Below are positions 8,072-16,648 of a DNA stretch of 64,000 nucleotides, one piece after another. The position numbers and the translations under genes are program-made. Source of the DNA: CAYWRZ01 sp964460845 (GTDB taxonomy: Bacteria; Bacteroidota; Bacteroidia; Flavobacteriales_D; UBA2798); contig CAYWRZ010000006.1 in the NCBI GenBank assembly GCA_964460845.1, forward strand, positions 1 to 64,000, given 5' to 3'. The notes under the pieces were generated by a model that had not been told where the DNA came from, did no database searches, and worked only from the letters and a program-made list of their open reading frames with translations. Within the stretch, counting starts at the first letter, position 1. The number at the start of each line of letters is the position of its first letter.

Positions 8072-8548
8072 ATGAAAAATTTTATTCTTTCCGCATTTAT
8101 TCTTTTTGCCGCCCCCACAGGTCTTCTGCACGCGCAGGGCAACCTGGTGATCATGAATAACACCGATTGCCCGGTGTACTACAATATCCTCGCTCACGAA
8201 GCGGGCGGCGGGTGTTACGACCTTCAGCTCAGCAGCGTAAATAGCACCGCAGCATGGACTAACGACACCTATATCAATTTCAGCACGGCACCTTTCTGGC
8301 AGGAGACTTTTCCGCCGTTTAGCGTGTATCCCGGAGATTCGCTTAGTACACCTGCTTACTGGGACGCGTTTAAATTCGGTATAGGCGATATTCCCGGTTG
8401 CGAAGGCGGGATTGCCGTAGGTAGTTGCGGCGGAGTGCCCACTACCTGGGTAAGCGATTGCCCGCCCTGTTCCGGAAATCCTACCGCCAACATCTACGTG
8501 ACCTGGGTAACCGTGTTCTCGGTGGTGTATGTCATTATCAATTACTGA
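8072..8548 (+). CDS. Small secreted six-cysteine protein, paralogue 1
   Basis: 158 aa. A signal peptide ends at HAQ (about residue 22) and the mature chain begins GNLVIMNNTDCPVYYNILAH. It shares six cysteines with the three genes that follow: one in DCP, one in GGGC, then PGC, SC, DC and PPC. It also shares the YWDAFKF segment and a C-terminus ending INY. Three disulfides are an inference from conservation and export. I know no named family for it. It is the most divergent of the four (it lacks the IPPNxTYIF motif) and the first in the operon, directly after the 13-bp repeat. There is no T9SS domain of its own. It probably acts in the periplasm or outside the cell. Confidence 0.85.
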   Translation: MKNFILSAFILFAAPTGLLHAQGNLVIMNNTDCPVYYNILAHEAGGGCYDLQLSSVNSTAAWTNDTYINFSTAPFWQETFPPFSVYPGDSLSTPAYWDAFKFGIGDIPGCEGGIAVGSCGGVPTTWVSDCPPCSGNPTANIYVTWVTVFSVVYVIINY

Positions 8549-8592
8549 TCTTCTTCTCCCGGTTTCTTATTTCCTCTTTAATCTATCTGTGT

Positions 8593-9075
8593 ATGAGAAA
8601 AATTATTCTTGCAGTATGTGTTGCAATAGGCGGAATGGTCACGGTTTCTGCACAGGGCAACCTGGTCATCATGAACAATACCGATTGCCCTATCAATTTT
8701 ACGGTATTTGCGCACGAGGCCGGAGGCGTGTGTGAAGAATACCAGTCCGATCCGCTGCTCAGTATTTCGGCATGGAACACACTTACGGGCACGGGCTTTC
8801 ATTCGGTGCCTTCCTGGTGGACACTTGCCAGCGGTTATACCACCACCGTACCGGGTACTTCGCTTAGTAATCCGGCGTATTGGGATGCGTTTAAATTTTT
8901 TATTACCGACGATCCTTCCTGTCATGTGTATGCCTCGGTAGGTACTACCGCCTGCGGTGTAGCAACGATGTACAGCAGCACCTGCGGCCCCTGTTCGGCA
9001 GCGCCGGGTGCACCTATCTACGTATCCTGGGTAGCTATCCCTCCCAACCTGACTTACATTTTTATCAATTATTAA
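8593..9075 (+). CDS. Small secreted six-cysteine protein, paralogue 2
   Basis: 160 aa from the ATG at 8593 that begins a signal peptide ending VSAQ; the frame is open further upstream but that part overlaps paralogue 1. The mature chain opens GNLVIMNNTDCPINFTVFAH, almost identical to paralogue 1. Further on it resembles paralogues 3 and 4, with YWDAFKFFITDDPSC, CGPCSAAPG and WVAIPPNLTYIFINY at the end. It therefore bridges the two halves of the array and supports descent by stepwise duplication. All six family cysteines are present. 44 bp separate it from paralogue 1. Function is unknown. Confidence 0.85.
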   Translation: MRKIILAVCVAIGGMVTVSAQGNLVIMNNTDCPINFTVFAHEAGGVCEEYQSDPLLSISAWNTLTGTGFHSVPSWWTLASGYTTTVPGTSLSNPAYWDAFKFFITDDPSCHVYASVGTTACGVATMYSSTCGPCSAAPGAPIYVSWVAIPPNLTYIFINY

Positions 9076-9099
9076 TAGTTCTCTACTAGTTAACCCTTT

Positions 9100-9579
9100 A
9101 TGCGTATGAAAAAAGTGATTATTCTGCTGCTCGGACTGTGCTTCGGGCTGCATGCAAAAGCACAGGGACCTTTATTTATTGTGAACAACATCGACTGCCC
9201 GGTAAATTTCATAGTTACCGCCCACCCGACAGGTGGTTCCTGTAACGAATACCATTCAGGTACGACCATGATGACCGCACCAGCCATGGCCACGACCTCT
9301 TTAACCGGTTTCAACAGCCTGCCCAATTGGTGGTATCCGACAGGAGGTGTGTATGTGCCGGGCGCTTCCATTTCCAATCCTCCCTTTTGGGATACGTTTC
9401 GCTTTTCCATCACTTCCGATCCCAATTGTGTGCCTTCGGCCAGTTTACGGAACTGTGGAGTGATAAACCTGAGCTATGCGACTTCCTGTGCCCCCTGTCC
9501 GGCAGCACCCGGTTCGCTAGTGTATCTCTCCTGGGTAGCCATTCCGCCCAACCAGACTTATATTTTTATTGATTACTAA
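9100..9579 (+). CDS. Small secreted six-cysteine protein, paralogue 3
   Basis: 159 aa from the ATG at 9100 (or 157 aa from the ATG at 9106). The signal peptide ends HAKAQ; the mature protein opens GPLFIVNNIDCPVNFIVTAH. It carries all six family cysteines, the FWDTFRFSITSDPNC segment and the end WVAIPPNQTYIFIDY. It is closest to paralogue 4, sharing MTAPAMATTS and CAPCPAAP. The gene starts 24 bp after paralogue 2. The alternating hydrophobic end with a terminal aromatic residue looks like a last beta strand. No enzyme motif is visible. Confidence 0.85.
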   Translation: MRMKKVIILLLGLCFGLHAKAQGPLFIVNNIDCPVNFIVTAHPTGGSCNEYHSGTTMMTAPAMATTSLTGFNSLPNWWYPTGGVYVPGASISNPPFWDTFRFSITSDPNCVPSASLRNCGVINLSYATSCAPCPAAPGSLVYLSWVAIPPNQTYIFIDY

Positions 9580-9608
9580 TACTTATCTCTCTTTAATCTT
9601 TTATGTAA

Positions 9609-10082
9609 ATGAAAAAACTAATCATCCTCCTGACCGGCATTCTCTTCAGTCTGCACGTAAAAGCCCAGGGGCCTTTATTCATCCTGAATAATATCGACTG
9701 TCCGGTAAACTTCACGCTTACCGCGCATACTAGCGGCGGCCCTTGCGACGAATATTATTCTGACGTGGTTACGATGACTGCTCCAGCCATGGCTACTACC
9801 AGCTTTATGGGTTTCCACAGCCTGACCAACTGGTGGTACGGCGCGGGTGGCTTTTATGTACCAGGCGCTTCCATTCCCAATCCTCCAAGCTGGGATGCGT
9901 TCCGTTTTTCGATCACTTCCGATCCCACCTGTATCTCTTCATCGATCCTGCTTAACTGTGACACAACTATCCTGAATTATACTTCTACCTGTGCGCCCTG
10001 CCCCGCCGCACCAAGCTCGCCGGTGTATGTTTCATGGGTGTCTATTCCGCCCAATCAGACGTATATTTTTATTAATTATTAA
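9609..10082 (+). CDS. Small secreted six-cysteine protein, paralogue 4
   Basis: 157 aa with a signal peptide ending HVKAQ. The mature protein opens GPLFILNNIDCPVNFTLTAH and ends WVSIPPNQTYIFINY. All six family cysteines are present. It is very similar to paralogue 3 over its whole length, so this pair is probably the latest duplication. The next gene, with a T9SS sorting domain, begins 16 bp after the stop, so the two are almost certainly on one transcript. Confidence 0.85.
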   Translation: MKKLIILLTGILFSLHVKAQGPLFILNNIDCPVNFTLTAHTSGGPCDEYYSDVVTMTAPAMATTSFMGFHSLTNWWYGAGGFYVPGASIPNPPSWDAFRFSITSDPTCISSSILLNCDTTILNYTSTCAPCPAAPSSPVYVSWVSIPPNQTYIFINY

Positions 10083-10098
10083 TCGAATTCTTAGCCTT

Positions 10099-10914
10099 AT
10101 GAAATCAATTGTATATAGTATCTCCGCTGCAGCGTTCCTTCTTTATGGAAATGCAGCAGCCTCCGGTAACGACGGATGTGAAATCCCTGTTATCTCGGAA
10201 ATTATCTCCGGCCCCTCGCTTATCTGTTCGGGAGAAACGGCAACTTATCAGGTAAAAGCCACAGGTGCCGAATCGTTTACCTGGGAACTTCCGCAGGGTT
10301 GGCAAGGTACACCCCAGGGCAGTACGCTTCTCGTAAAAGCCGGTTTCTCGGGAGGCACATTAAAAGTAACAGCTCATAATTCCTGCGGAAACAGTAAAGC
10401 CCTCTATCTTCAGATTGCTTCCGGACAGGTACCTTCGCCCGTGATAAGTGCGAATGAAGACAATACCCTGATGGTAAACGGTCGTTATGCTTCCTGCCAA
10501 TGGTATATCGACGGTTACGCCATACCCGGCGCTACCGGAGCTGTCTATGCACCAGTGCAAAAAGGTGAATATTCAGTGAAAGTAAGCTATTCCAATCTTT
10601 GCGAAGCACGTTCCAAAAGTCTCACAATAGATGAGGATCAGGCGCTGCACTTTACCCCAGCAAAGGTTACGCTTTATCCCAATCCCAATCAGGGTGTGTT
10701 TTATTTGAAAGGCGAATCGCCCGACGGACACACACAGCTCACTATTCTAGATATAACAGGCCGAGTGGTGTACGACCAGTCGCTCACCGTAAGTAACGGT
10801 CTGCTTAACCACCAGGTAAGCGCTGCCGAAACGTTGCCCGCGGGTATATATACAATACGTATCCTTTCTTTACAGGATCAGTCTTCGGTTTCATTTCCGT
10901 TTGTACGACAGTAA
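10099..10914 (+). CDS. T9SS-sorted protein with PKD/Ig-like domains
   Basis: 271 aa from the ATG at 10099, where a signal peptide starts (MKSIVYSISAAAFLLYGNAA). Residues about 35-115 look like a PKD-like domain (SGPSLICSGETATYQVKATG, FTWELPQGW). A second beta domain has YASCQWYIDGYAIPGATG. The last 80 residues are a type IX sorting domain: VTLYPNPNQGVFYLKGE, a central DITGRVVYDQ and the end LPAGIYTIRI. Such proteins pass the outer membrane through the T9SS and are anchored or released at the surface. It is the last gene of the six-cysteine operon and the only one with a T9SS signal. It may present or bind the small proteins; that is inference. Confidence 0.85.
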   Translation: MKSIVYSISAAAFLLYGNAAASGNDGCEIPVISEIISGPSLICSGETATYQVKATGAESFTWELPQGWQGTPQGSTLLVKAGFSGGTLKVTAHNSCGNSKALYLQIASGQVPSPVISANEDNTLMVNGRYASCQWYIDGYAIPGATGAVYAPVQKGEYSVKVSYSNLCEARSKSLTIDEDQALHFTPAKVTLYPNPNQGVFYLKGESPDGHTQLTILDITGRVVYDQSLTVSNGLLNHQVSAAETLPAGIYTIRILSLQDQSSVSFPFVRQ

Positions 10915-10932
10915 ATAACTGAATGCTTTTTC

Positions 10933-10962
10933 AGCCCCGGCACATATCGTCGGGGCTTTTTT
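10933..10962 (+). terminator. Rho-independent terminator closing the six-cysteine operon
   Basis: Stem AGCCCCG with CGGGGCT, loop of 11 nt, then six T. It begins 18 bp after the T9SS gene. There is no T-run on the other strand. Confidence 0.85.
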
Positions 10963-10974
10963 ATACAATAAACC

Positions 10975-11901
10975 TCAGAAATAAAACCCGTGCCCCTGCC
11001 ACCTACCCTGTGAATATTCGATCGCAGGAAAAGGAATTTTGATCACATTCACTACGGTAAACAGGCTTTTCAGCCATTGCGCCCTTACAGGAATACGCGT
11101 CAAATCCACATCGAGCGATACCAGCATTTTACGGTAGCGATCAAACTGCGGTAAAACCTGACCCGCTTCATTTACCGAAGGATTCGCCCTGCCACCTAAC
11201 ATTCCTTCGGCACCATAGCCCAGCGCTACATTCAGCCAGCGGGGAAAACGGATTTCGTCTGCTAAAAAAGAAGCTATGTTTACGCTAAGCCAATAAGTTT
11301 GTCCGTTGTAATCTTTCAGCAATCGCTCGGCTGTCGAACTGCCCAACAATGCCGGACGATAACGCGCGTACGAAGTAGAATGCGCCGAAAATTTAAGCCG
11401 GATACGCTGCTCTTCCCAACCAAGCTCCTGTCCGAGAAACAGCGCAGCGCCGAAAATATTAGCCCCCATATCGCTCAGCGAAAAACCCCAGTCGGGCGAA
11501 AACCCGTCGAACAGTTCGAGCGAGGTAAGAAAAAAAAGACTTTGCCCCGCACCTATCCAGGCCGCCTTTCGCTTTTCGAGTCCCGCCCAGCGATAAAGTC
11601 CCGAAGAAACTTCTGCCAGGTACGAAGCCGTAAGCGCATGCCCCGCCTTGTCTATCTGACACCATTCGGGCGTATCGTCAAAAAAACGAAAATGCGACAA
11701 ACCCTGGGGCTTATACCAGGTCTGGTAAAGCAAGGTCATCGCACCGCCATAAGCCACCGCTTCCGTAGCAAGCAAGGTGGGCATTCGCCAGGAAGGAACC
11801 GCTGTCCGGCTGCTGTCGGCCGAAGCAGGATCTGCTGCATTGGCGGCCAAAGGCCACATCGACCCGAAGAGAAGGAGTTTACCCCACCACCGCATCGGCA
11901 T
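10975..11901 (-). CDS. DUF2279 family exported protein
   Basis: 308 aa from the ATG at 11899-11901 (or 306 aa from 11895). The N-terminus has a signal peptide (RWWGKLLLFGSMWPLAANAA). The core has EWCQIDKAGHALTASYLAE and LELFDGFSPDWGFSLSDMGANIFGA, which are the conserved DKxxH and DGF...WGxSxxDxxxN motifs of the DUF2279 (YfiM-like) family of periplasmic or lipid-associated proteins. Function is unknown; the conserved Asp/His residues suggest a catalytic or metal site. The start overlaps the end of the TrkH gene by 23 bp, so the two are translationally linked, and this gene is last in the run. Confidence 0.75.
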   Translation of the reverse strand: MPMRWWGKLLLFGSMWPLAANAADPASADSSRTAVPSWRMPTLLATEAVAYGGAMTLLYQTWYKPQGLSHFRFFDDTPEWCQIDKAGHALTASYLAEVSSGLYRWAGLEKRKAAWIGAGQSLFFLTSLELFDGFSPDWGFSLSDMGANIFGAALFLGQELGWEEQRIRLKFSAHSTSYARYRPALLGSSTAERLLKDYNGQTYWLSVNIASFLADEIRFPRWLNVALGYGAEGMLGGRANPSVNEAGQVLPQFDRYRKMLVSLDVDLTRIPVRAQWLKSLFTVVNVIKIPFPAIEYSQGRWQGHGFYF

Positions 11902-13711
11902 GAGGATAGAGGTAATTTTTACTGAGCAGCTTTCGGCCAAAAAGATAGGCAAGGGTAAGCGCTCCGATTTTCCCGACAAACATCGAAACGGTCAGCACCA
12001 TTTTTCCGAGAGGCGAAATTAAAGGCGTAATTCCGGTCGAGAGTCCGGCGCTGCTAAATGCCGATACCTGTTCAAAAATGATATCTTCGGCGCCACGTCC
12101 GGGCAGGTGAATAATTTCCTGTTCCGTAATGCTCAGTATCAGAATTGCCAGCAGGTTCCAGGAGATAAAGAACAGCAGAATGGTAAATGCTTTGAGCACG
12201 GTTTCCTGCCGAATGGTCCGCTTGAAAAGCTCTACCTGTTTTTTATCGCGCATCGTAGCGATAGCCGAAGCCCAAAGAATCGCAAACGTAGAAGTTTTGA
12301 TACCTCCCCCGGTCGAATTACTCGAGGCCCCCACAAACATCAGAAAAAGAAAAAGAATCATGACAGGAAGGGTAAGCTGACTAATATCGACCGTGTTGAA
12401 ACCGGCCGTACGGGTCGTCACCGAATGAAACAGCGAAGTAATAACCGCCTCGCCTGTATTTTTGCCTGAAAGCGTATGGTTGTATTCCAGCACAAAAAAG
12501 AGCAACGCACCGACAAAGACCAGTATCAGCGAAAAATAGAGCGCCACTTTTGTATTAAAACCAAATCTTTTCCAGGGTTTACGCATCCTTTCGCGCAGGT
12601 TTTCGGGCGAAAAAATATCAAACATGGCGGCAAATCCGAGCGAGCCGAAAAAGATAAGCACCATAATCACGATGTGAATAAAATAGCTGCTCGCTATATG
12701 TTCGTTGTGCAGTCCGTGTTGAAAAATGGAAAAACCGGCATTGTTAAACGCCGAAATCGAGTGAAAAACGGAAGCGAATACGCGGCTGCCTTCGGTAGGT
12801 GTAAGCGGATTATCGGCACCGATAAATACATAAAAAGAAACGGCTCCAATCAGTTCAAAAGCCAAACTTAGCAGCACTATTTTGCGCAGCATCTGAAGCG
12901 CGCTGTCGATAGTACCTTTACGGGCGTAATCGTCCATAAAAGAATGGTATTTGACTCCTATTCCAAAGCGCGACATCAGGATTATAAAAGCCACGAACCC
13001 GACAATATTCAGTCCGCCCACGGTAATCAGCAACAGCACTACCACCTGCCCTTTGAACGAAAGGTCTTGCGCCACATCGATCACCGAAAGGCCGGTCACA
13101 CACGAAGCGCTGGTCGAAGTAAACAGCGCATCGATAAAAGACAAAGAACCGGGACTTACAATCATTTCGGGCAGCATCAGCAAGCCGGTTCCGATAAGAA
13201 TAAGCAGGATAAACGTAAAAAGAAATAAAGCCGCCGGATGAAGTTTCAGAAAAGGCTTAATCGTGTAACGCCGCGTAAACCCGATAAGCAGCACCGAAAA
13301 GAAATACAGTTGTACAAAAACAGCCGACACGTCTGTAAACCCTTCGAATCCTATTCTTGTAAAAAATTCGTGCAACAGGATTTTACCGAATAAGGTATAG
13401 CTGACACCCTCCAAAAACAAGGCCGACATAATCAGCGTTTCTATCCAATGCCTTCGCAAAAACTGAAGCGGTTCGAAATCGTAAAACCAGCGAAGGAAAA
13501 AATGAAAAAGATAAAATCCGAAGCTGGTTTTGAGTATTAACAGCGCGTTGGAAGCACTTTCAGGGGTCTGCGGTACGCCGTAATAATAAATAAGCGTAGA
13601 AACCGCAGTAAGGGTCACTATTATATTCAACAGCCTGAACACGCGAAGTATCGCGCTTTTACTATCGTATATAAATAAGTTGATACGTTCGCGCAAGCGT
13701 CTTAACGACAT
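11879..13711 (-). CDS. TrkH/KtrB-type potassium uptake channel subunit
   Basis: 610 aa integral membrane protein. The four selectivity-filter loops of the superfamily are visible, each with its key glycine: SASCVTGLSV (about residue 205), SAFNNAGFSIF, TTRTAGFNTVD and SAFSSAGLSTGITP. Eight core membrane helices surround them. An extra N-terminal block of about 150 residues with several membrane segments precedes the core, so the protein is longer than KtrB and resembles the long Bacteroidota form. It should carry K+ (perhaps with Na+) across the inner membrane. The usual regulatory RCK subunit (TrkA/KtrA) is not in the window. It overlaps the DUF2279 gene and starts 10 bp after the kinase gene. 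Confidence 0.9.
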   Translation of the reverse strand: MSLRRLRERINLFIYDSKSAILRVFRLLNIIVTLTAVSTLIYYYGVPQTPESASNALLILKTSFGFYLFHFFLRWFYDFEPLQFLRRHWIETLIMSALFLEGVSYTLFGKILLHEFFTRIGFEGFTDVSAVFVQLYFFSVLLIGFTRRYTIKPFLKLHPAALFLFTFILLILIGTGLLMLPEMIVSPGSLSFIDALFTSTSASCVTGLSVIDVAQDLSFKGQVVVLLLITVGGLNIVGFVAFIILMSRFGIGVKYHSFMDDYARKGTIDSALQMLRKIVLLSLAFELIGAVSFYVFIGADNPLTPTEGSRVFASVFHSISAFNNAGFSIFQHGLHNEHIASSYFIHIVIMVLIFFGSLGFAAMFDIFSPENLRERMRKPWKRFGFNTKVALYFSLILVFVGALLFFVLEYNHTLSGKNTGEAVITSLFHSVTTRTAGFNTVDISQLTLPVMILFLFLMFVGASSNSTGGGIKTSTFAILWASAIATMRDKKQVELFKRTIRQETVLKAFTILLFFISWNLLAILILSITEQEIIHLPGRGAEDIIFEQVSAFSSAGLSTGITPLISPLGKMVLTVSMFVGKIGALTLAYLFGRKLLSKNYLYPHADAVVG

Positions 13712-13721
13712 GGCGGGAGAA

Positions 13722-14711
13722 TTAAAGTTTTTCGGCTTCTTCCAGTAAACGTGCTTTATCGATGGGTACGACCCCTACTTTTTCACAAACAAGCCCACCC
13801 GCAAGGTTCGACAGCGCGGCCAATTGCTCGGGCGGAAGTTGTAGCGCCAGGCAAAGCGCCGCCACCGCTATAACGGTATCGCCGGCACCCGACACGTCGA
13901 TAATGCTTCGCGGATGTGCAGGAAGCACTACATCGGCTCCGTCGCCATGCAGGTAAACGCCACGCTCGCTCAAAGTGATAAGCGAAATACGGTGTGGCAA
14001 ACGGCGGTGCAATTCTTCGACGGCATTGCGCAAGCTTTCGGGATCCGATTTATCTATTTCGGTTTTGAGTCCTTCACGAAGCTCTTTGAGGTTGGGCTTA
14101 AATAAGGTTACGCCGCGGTAGGCAAAGAAATTTTTCTTCTTGGGATCGACACAGGTCGGAATGGCATGGCGCTGCGCAGCCGCAATTACAGAGGCAATCA
14201 GGTTTTCGGTCAGCACGCCTTTATTGTAATCTTCAAAAATAACCACCTGTACGCTACCCGAATCAATAAGATCGGTGATACGCTGCAGCAGTTGTTGCTC
14301 TTCTTCGGGACGAATGTCGGTGGTCTGCTCCTCATCGACACGAAGTATGTGCTGATCCTGACTGATGATACGCGTTTTGACGGTAGTGATACGCGAAGGC
14401 GAATGTACCAGTCCCTCGTCGCTCATACCCTGCTCACGCAGCAAGCGGCACAGGTCGGCGCTGCGGGCATCGTCGCCCACCACCGCACAAATAAGCGGTT
14501 CGGCACCCAGGGCCTGCAGGTTAAGCGCCACATTGGCGGCTCCGCCGAGGCGATCTTCCTTACGGGTAATGTCGATCACAGGTACCGGCGCTTCGGGCGA
14601 AATGCGTTCGACCTTACCCCAAAGATAGGCGTCGATCATGACATCGCCCACCACCAGCACACGCTGCTGTGAAAAACGTTCGAACACGGTATGCAGAGTT
14701 TGACTCACCAC
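13722..14711 (-). CDS. rfaE1: PfkB-family D-glycero-beta-D-manno-heptose-7-phosphate kinase
   Basis: 329 aa. The N-terminus VLVVGDVMIDAYLWGKVERISPEAPVPV is that of the RfaE/HldE kinase domain. RLGGAANVALNLQALGA is PfkB signature 1, and DVSGAGDTVIA near residue 270 carries the catalytic Asp and anion hole of signature 2. The nucleotidyltransferase half of HldE is absent, as in split systems, so a separate RfaE2 is expected elsewhere. The product feeds ADP-heptose synthesis for LPS, fitting the heptosyltransferase-like gene at 4547. The start is GTG: two in tandem at 14706-14711 directly abut the aspartate aminotransferase stop at 14712, and no ATG lies near enough to be used. Confidence 0.85.
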   Translation of the reverse strand: MVSQTLHTVFERFSQQRVLVVGDVMIDAYLWGKVERISPEAPVPVIDITRKEDRLGGAANVALNLQALGAEPLICAVVGDDARSADLCRLLREQGMSDEGLVHSPSRITTVKTRIISQDQHILRVDEEQTTDIRPEEEQQLLQRITDLIDSGSVQVVIFEDYNKGVLTENLIASVIAAAQRHAIPTCVDPKKKNFFAYRGVTLFKPNLKELREGLKTEIDKSDPESLRNAVEELHRRLPHRISLITLSERGVYLHGDGADVVLPAHPRSIIDVSGAGDTVIAVAALCLALQLPPEQLAALSNLAGGLVCEKVGVVPIDKARLLEEAEKL

Positions 14712-15908
14712 TTATTCACCCAATAAGGCAAGGGCTGCTTTTATACGTTGAATCGCTTCGGTCAGTAATTTTTCGGAAGTGGCGTAAGAAAGGCGGATAC
14801 AATCGGGCGCACCGAAGGCTTCTCCACCCACGGTAGCTACCTGCGCTTCGCTAAGCAGAAACAGGGCCAAATCTCCGGCGGTATGAATGGTGGTGTCTTT
14901 GTAGCGTTTGCCAAACCAGGCATTCACTTTGGGAAACACATAAAACGCACCTTCGGGCACGGTCAATTCCAGGCCGGGAATTTCACGCAATAAATTCAGC
15001 ACCAAATCGCGACGGCGAAGAAAAGCTTCGCGCATAGGATGTGTAAGGGCCGGATCGGCCAACACGGCGGCTTTGGCAGCTTTTTGTGCGATGCCACAGG
15101 CACCCGAAGTAATTTGTCCCTGCATCTTATTACAGGCTTCGGCAATGGCTTTCGAGGCACCGATATAACCGATGCGCCAGCCGGTCATCGCAAAACCTTT
15201 GGACACACCGTTTACGGTAATGACCCGATCTTTTATCGAGTCGAATTGCGCCAGGCTTTCGTGTGATCCTGAAAAGGTAATGTGCTCGTAGATTTCGTCG
15301 GCAATAACCAACAATTGCGGATGGCGCTCCATCACTTCGGCTATCATACGCAATTCTTCGCGCTTGTACACCGAACCTGTAGGGTTACAGGGCGAGCTGA
15401 ACATCATCAGCCTGGTCTTCGGTGTAATGGCTTTTTCGAGCTGCTCGCGGGTAATTTTAAAATCGGTTTCGATACCGGTCTGAATAAAGACACAGGTACC
15501 TTCGGCCAGCTTTACCATCTCTTCGTACGAGACCCAAAAAGGCGCGGGAATAATTACCTCATCGCCGGGATTTACCAGGCTAAGCACTGCATTGGCAAGC
15601 GACTGCTTGGCTCCGGTCGAAACGACAATCTGTGCCGGATCATAATCCAGGTTGTTGTCGCGTTTGAATTTGAGCGAAATCGCTTCACGCAAATCGGCAT
15701 AGCCATTCACCGGGGTATAACGGGTAAAATTATCGTCGATCGCCTGTTTGGCGGCTTCTTTGATAAAGTCGGGCGTATCAAAATCGGGTTCTCCGAGGCT
15801 GAGACTGATGATGTCGTGTCCCTGAGCGGTCAGCTCACGGCTTTTACGAGCCATGGCCAGCGTAGCCGACTCGGTAAGGTTATTGATCCTATCGGAGAGG
15901 TGGTTCAT
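14712..15908 (-). CDS. aspC: Class I pyridoxal-phosphate aspartate aminotransferase
   Basis: 398 aa from the ATG at 15906-15908. Fold type I aminotransferase of the 1-beta subgroup: SLGEPDFDTPDFI near residue 37, YTPVNGYADLREAI, the NPTG motif in SSPCNPTGSVY, the ADEIYEH aspartate/tyrosine, and the PLP lysine in NGVSKGFAMTGWRIGY. CIRLSYATSEKLL near the C-terminus holds the substrate-carboxylate arginine. It transfers the amino group between aspartate and 2-oxoglutarate in the cytoplasm. It is first in a minus-strand run with the heptose kinase, TrkH and DUF2279 genes; the link seems one of transcription only. A TATATTTG box lies on the minus strand at 15927-15934. Confidence 0.9.
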   Translation of the reverse strand: MNHLSDRINNLTESATLAMARKSRELTAQGHDIISLSLGEPDFDTPDFIKEAAKQAIDDNFTRYTPVNGYADLREAISLKFKRDNNLDYDPAQIVVSTGAKQSLANAVLSLVNPGDEVIIPAPFWVSYEEMVKLAEGTCVFIQTGIETDFKITREQLEKAITPKTRLMMFSSPCNPTGSVYKREELRMIAEVMERHPQLLVIADEIYEHITFSGSHESLAQFDSIKDRVITVNGVSKGFAMTGWRIGYIGASKAIAEACNKMQGQITSGACGIAQKAAKAAVLADPALTHPMREAFLRRRDLVLNLLREIPGLELTVPEGAFYVFPKVNAWFGKRYKDTTIHTAGDLALFLLSEAQVATVGGEAFGAPDCIRLSYATSEKLLTEAIQRIKAALALLGE

Positions 15909-15926
15909 AAACAATCCAATTCCCGG

Positions 15927-15934
15927 CAAATATA
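15927..15934 (-). promoter_or_regulatory. -7 promoter box upstream of aspC
   Basis: Minus-strand TATATTTG matches TAnnTTTG exactly, 19 bp before the aspC start codon. There is no TTTG at the standard 19-bp distance upstream. Confidence 0.4.
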
Positions 15935-16026
15935 ACACTTCCGGACAAAAAGGAAGGCTTATTTCGACCCGGTTCCAATCCGCCGATTTTTTACGATATT
16001 TACCTCCTCAAACCAGTTTCTCTTTT

Positions 16027-16548
16027 ATGGATCATGTTTTTCTGCTGCTGAGCATTTTTTTGCCCTGTGTGGTCATTTTTCTGACAGGTTATCTGATCAT
16101 TCGCAAGTACCTCGAAATTTCGGCACAACGCCAGTTTCAGGAAATAAGAGCCGAAGCCCGAAAGACCATTCTTCCGCTCCGCCTGCAAGCTTACGAACGC
16201 ACCGTGCTGTACCTGGAGCGTATTTCGCCCAACAGCCTGGTGATGCGCACCTACAAAGCCGGTATGAGTGCGAGATTACTGCAATCCGATTTGGTCAGGG
16301 CCATTCGCGAAGAGTACGAGCACAACATGACCCAGCAAGTGTACGTGTCGCCTGCCTTGTGGCTGCTGGTGCGCAATGCCAAAGAAGAAACCATACGGCT
16401 TATTAATGTGGCTGCAGCAAGCCTCCCGGCCGATGCCAGCGGGCTTGATCTGAGTCAGATCATTTTTGAAAGCGGGGCACGCATCGAAAAAATGCCCACC
16501 GATGTGGCCATTCAATACGCGAAAGAGGAAGCGCAAAAGCTATTTTAA
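16027..16548 (+). CDS. Membrane-anchored conserved Bacteroidota protein of unknown function
   Basis: 173 aa from the ATG at 16027; upstream codons in frame overlap the aspC promoter region and are not credible. One N-terminal membrane helix (HVFLLLSIFLPCVVIFLTGYLII) is followed by a basic helical cytoplasmic domain with ILPLRLQAYERTVLYLERISPNSLV and IREEYEHNMTQQVYVS. It ends in a conserved-looking AIQYAKEEAQKLF. I recall such proteins as a Bacteroidota family without assigned function (possibly DUF7935; not verified). Divergent from aspC and upstream of thioredoxin. Confidence 0.7.
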   Translation: MDHVFLLLSIFLPCVVIFLTGYLIIRKYLEISAQRQFQEIRAEARKTILPLRLQAYERTVLYLERISPNSLVMRTYKAGMSARLLQSDLVRAIREEYEHNMTQQVYVSPALWLLVRNAKEETIRLINVAAASLPADASGLDLSQIIFESGARIEKMPTDVAIQYAKEEAQKLF

Positions 16549-16648
16549 GCCCTCAAAGCCGACAATTTGACAGGAAAATCGTGTTCGGCAAAGATTTTGA
16601 AAAGAGAAGCGTAAACAGTATATTTAACACTTACAAAACATTTTTGTT

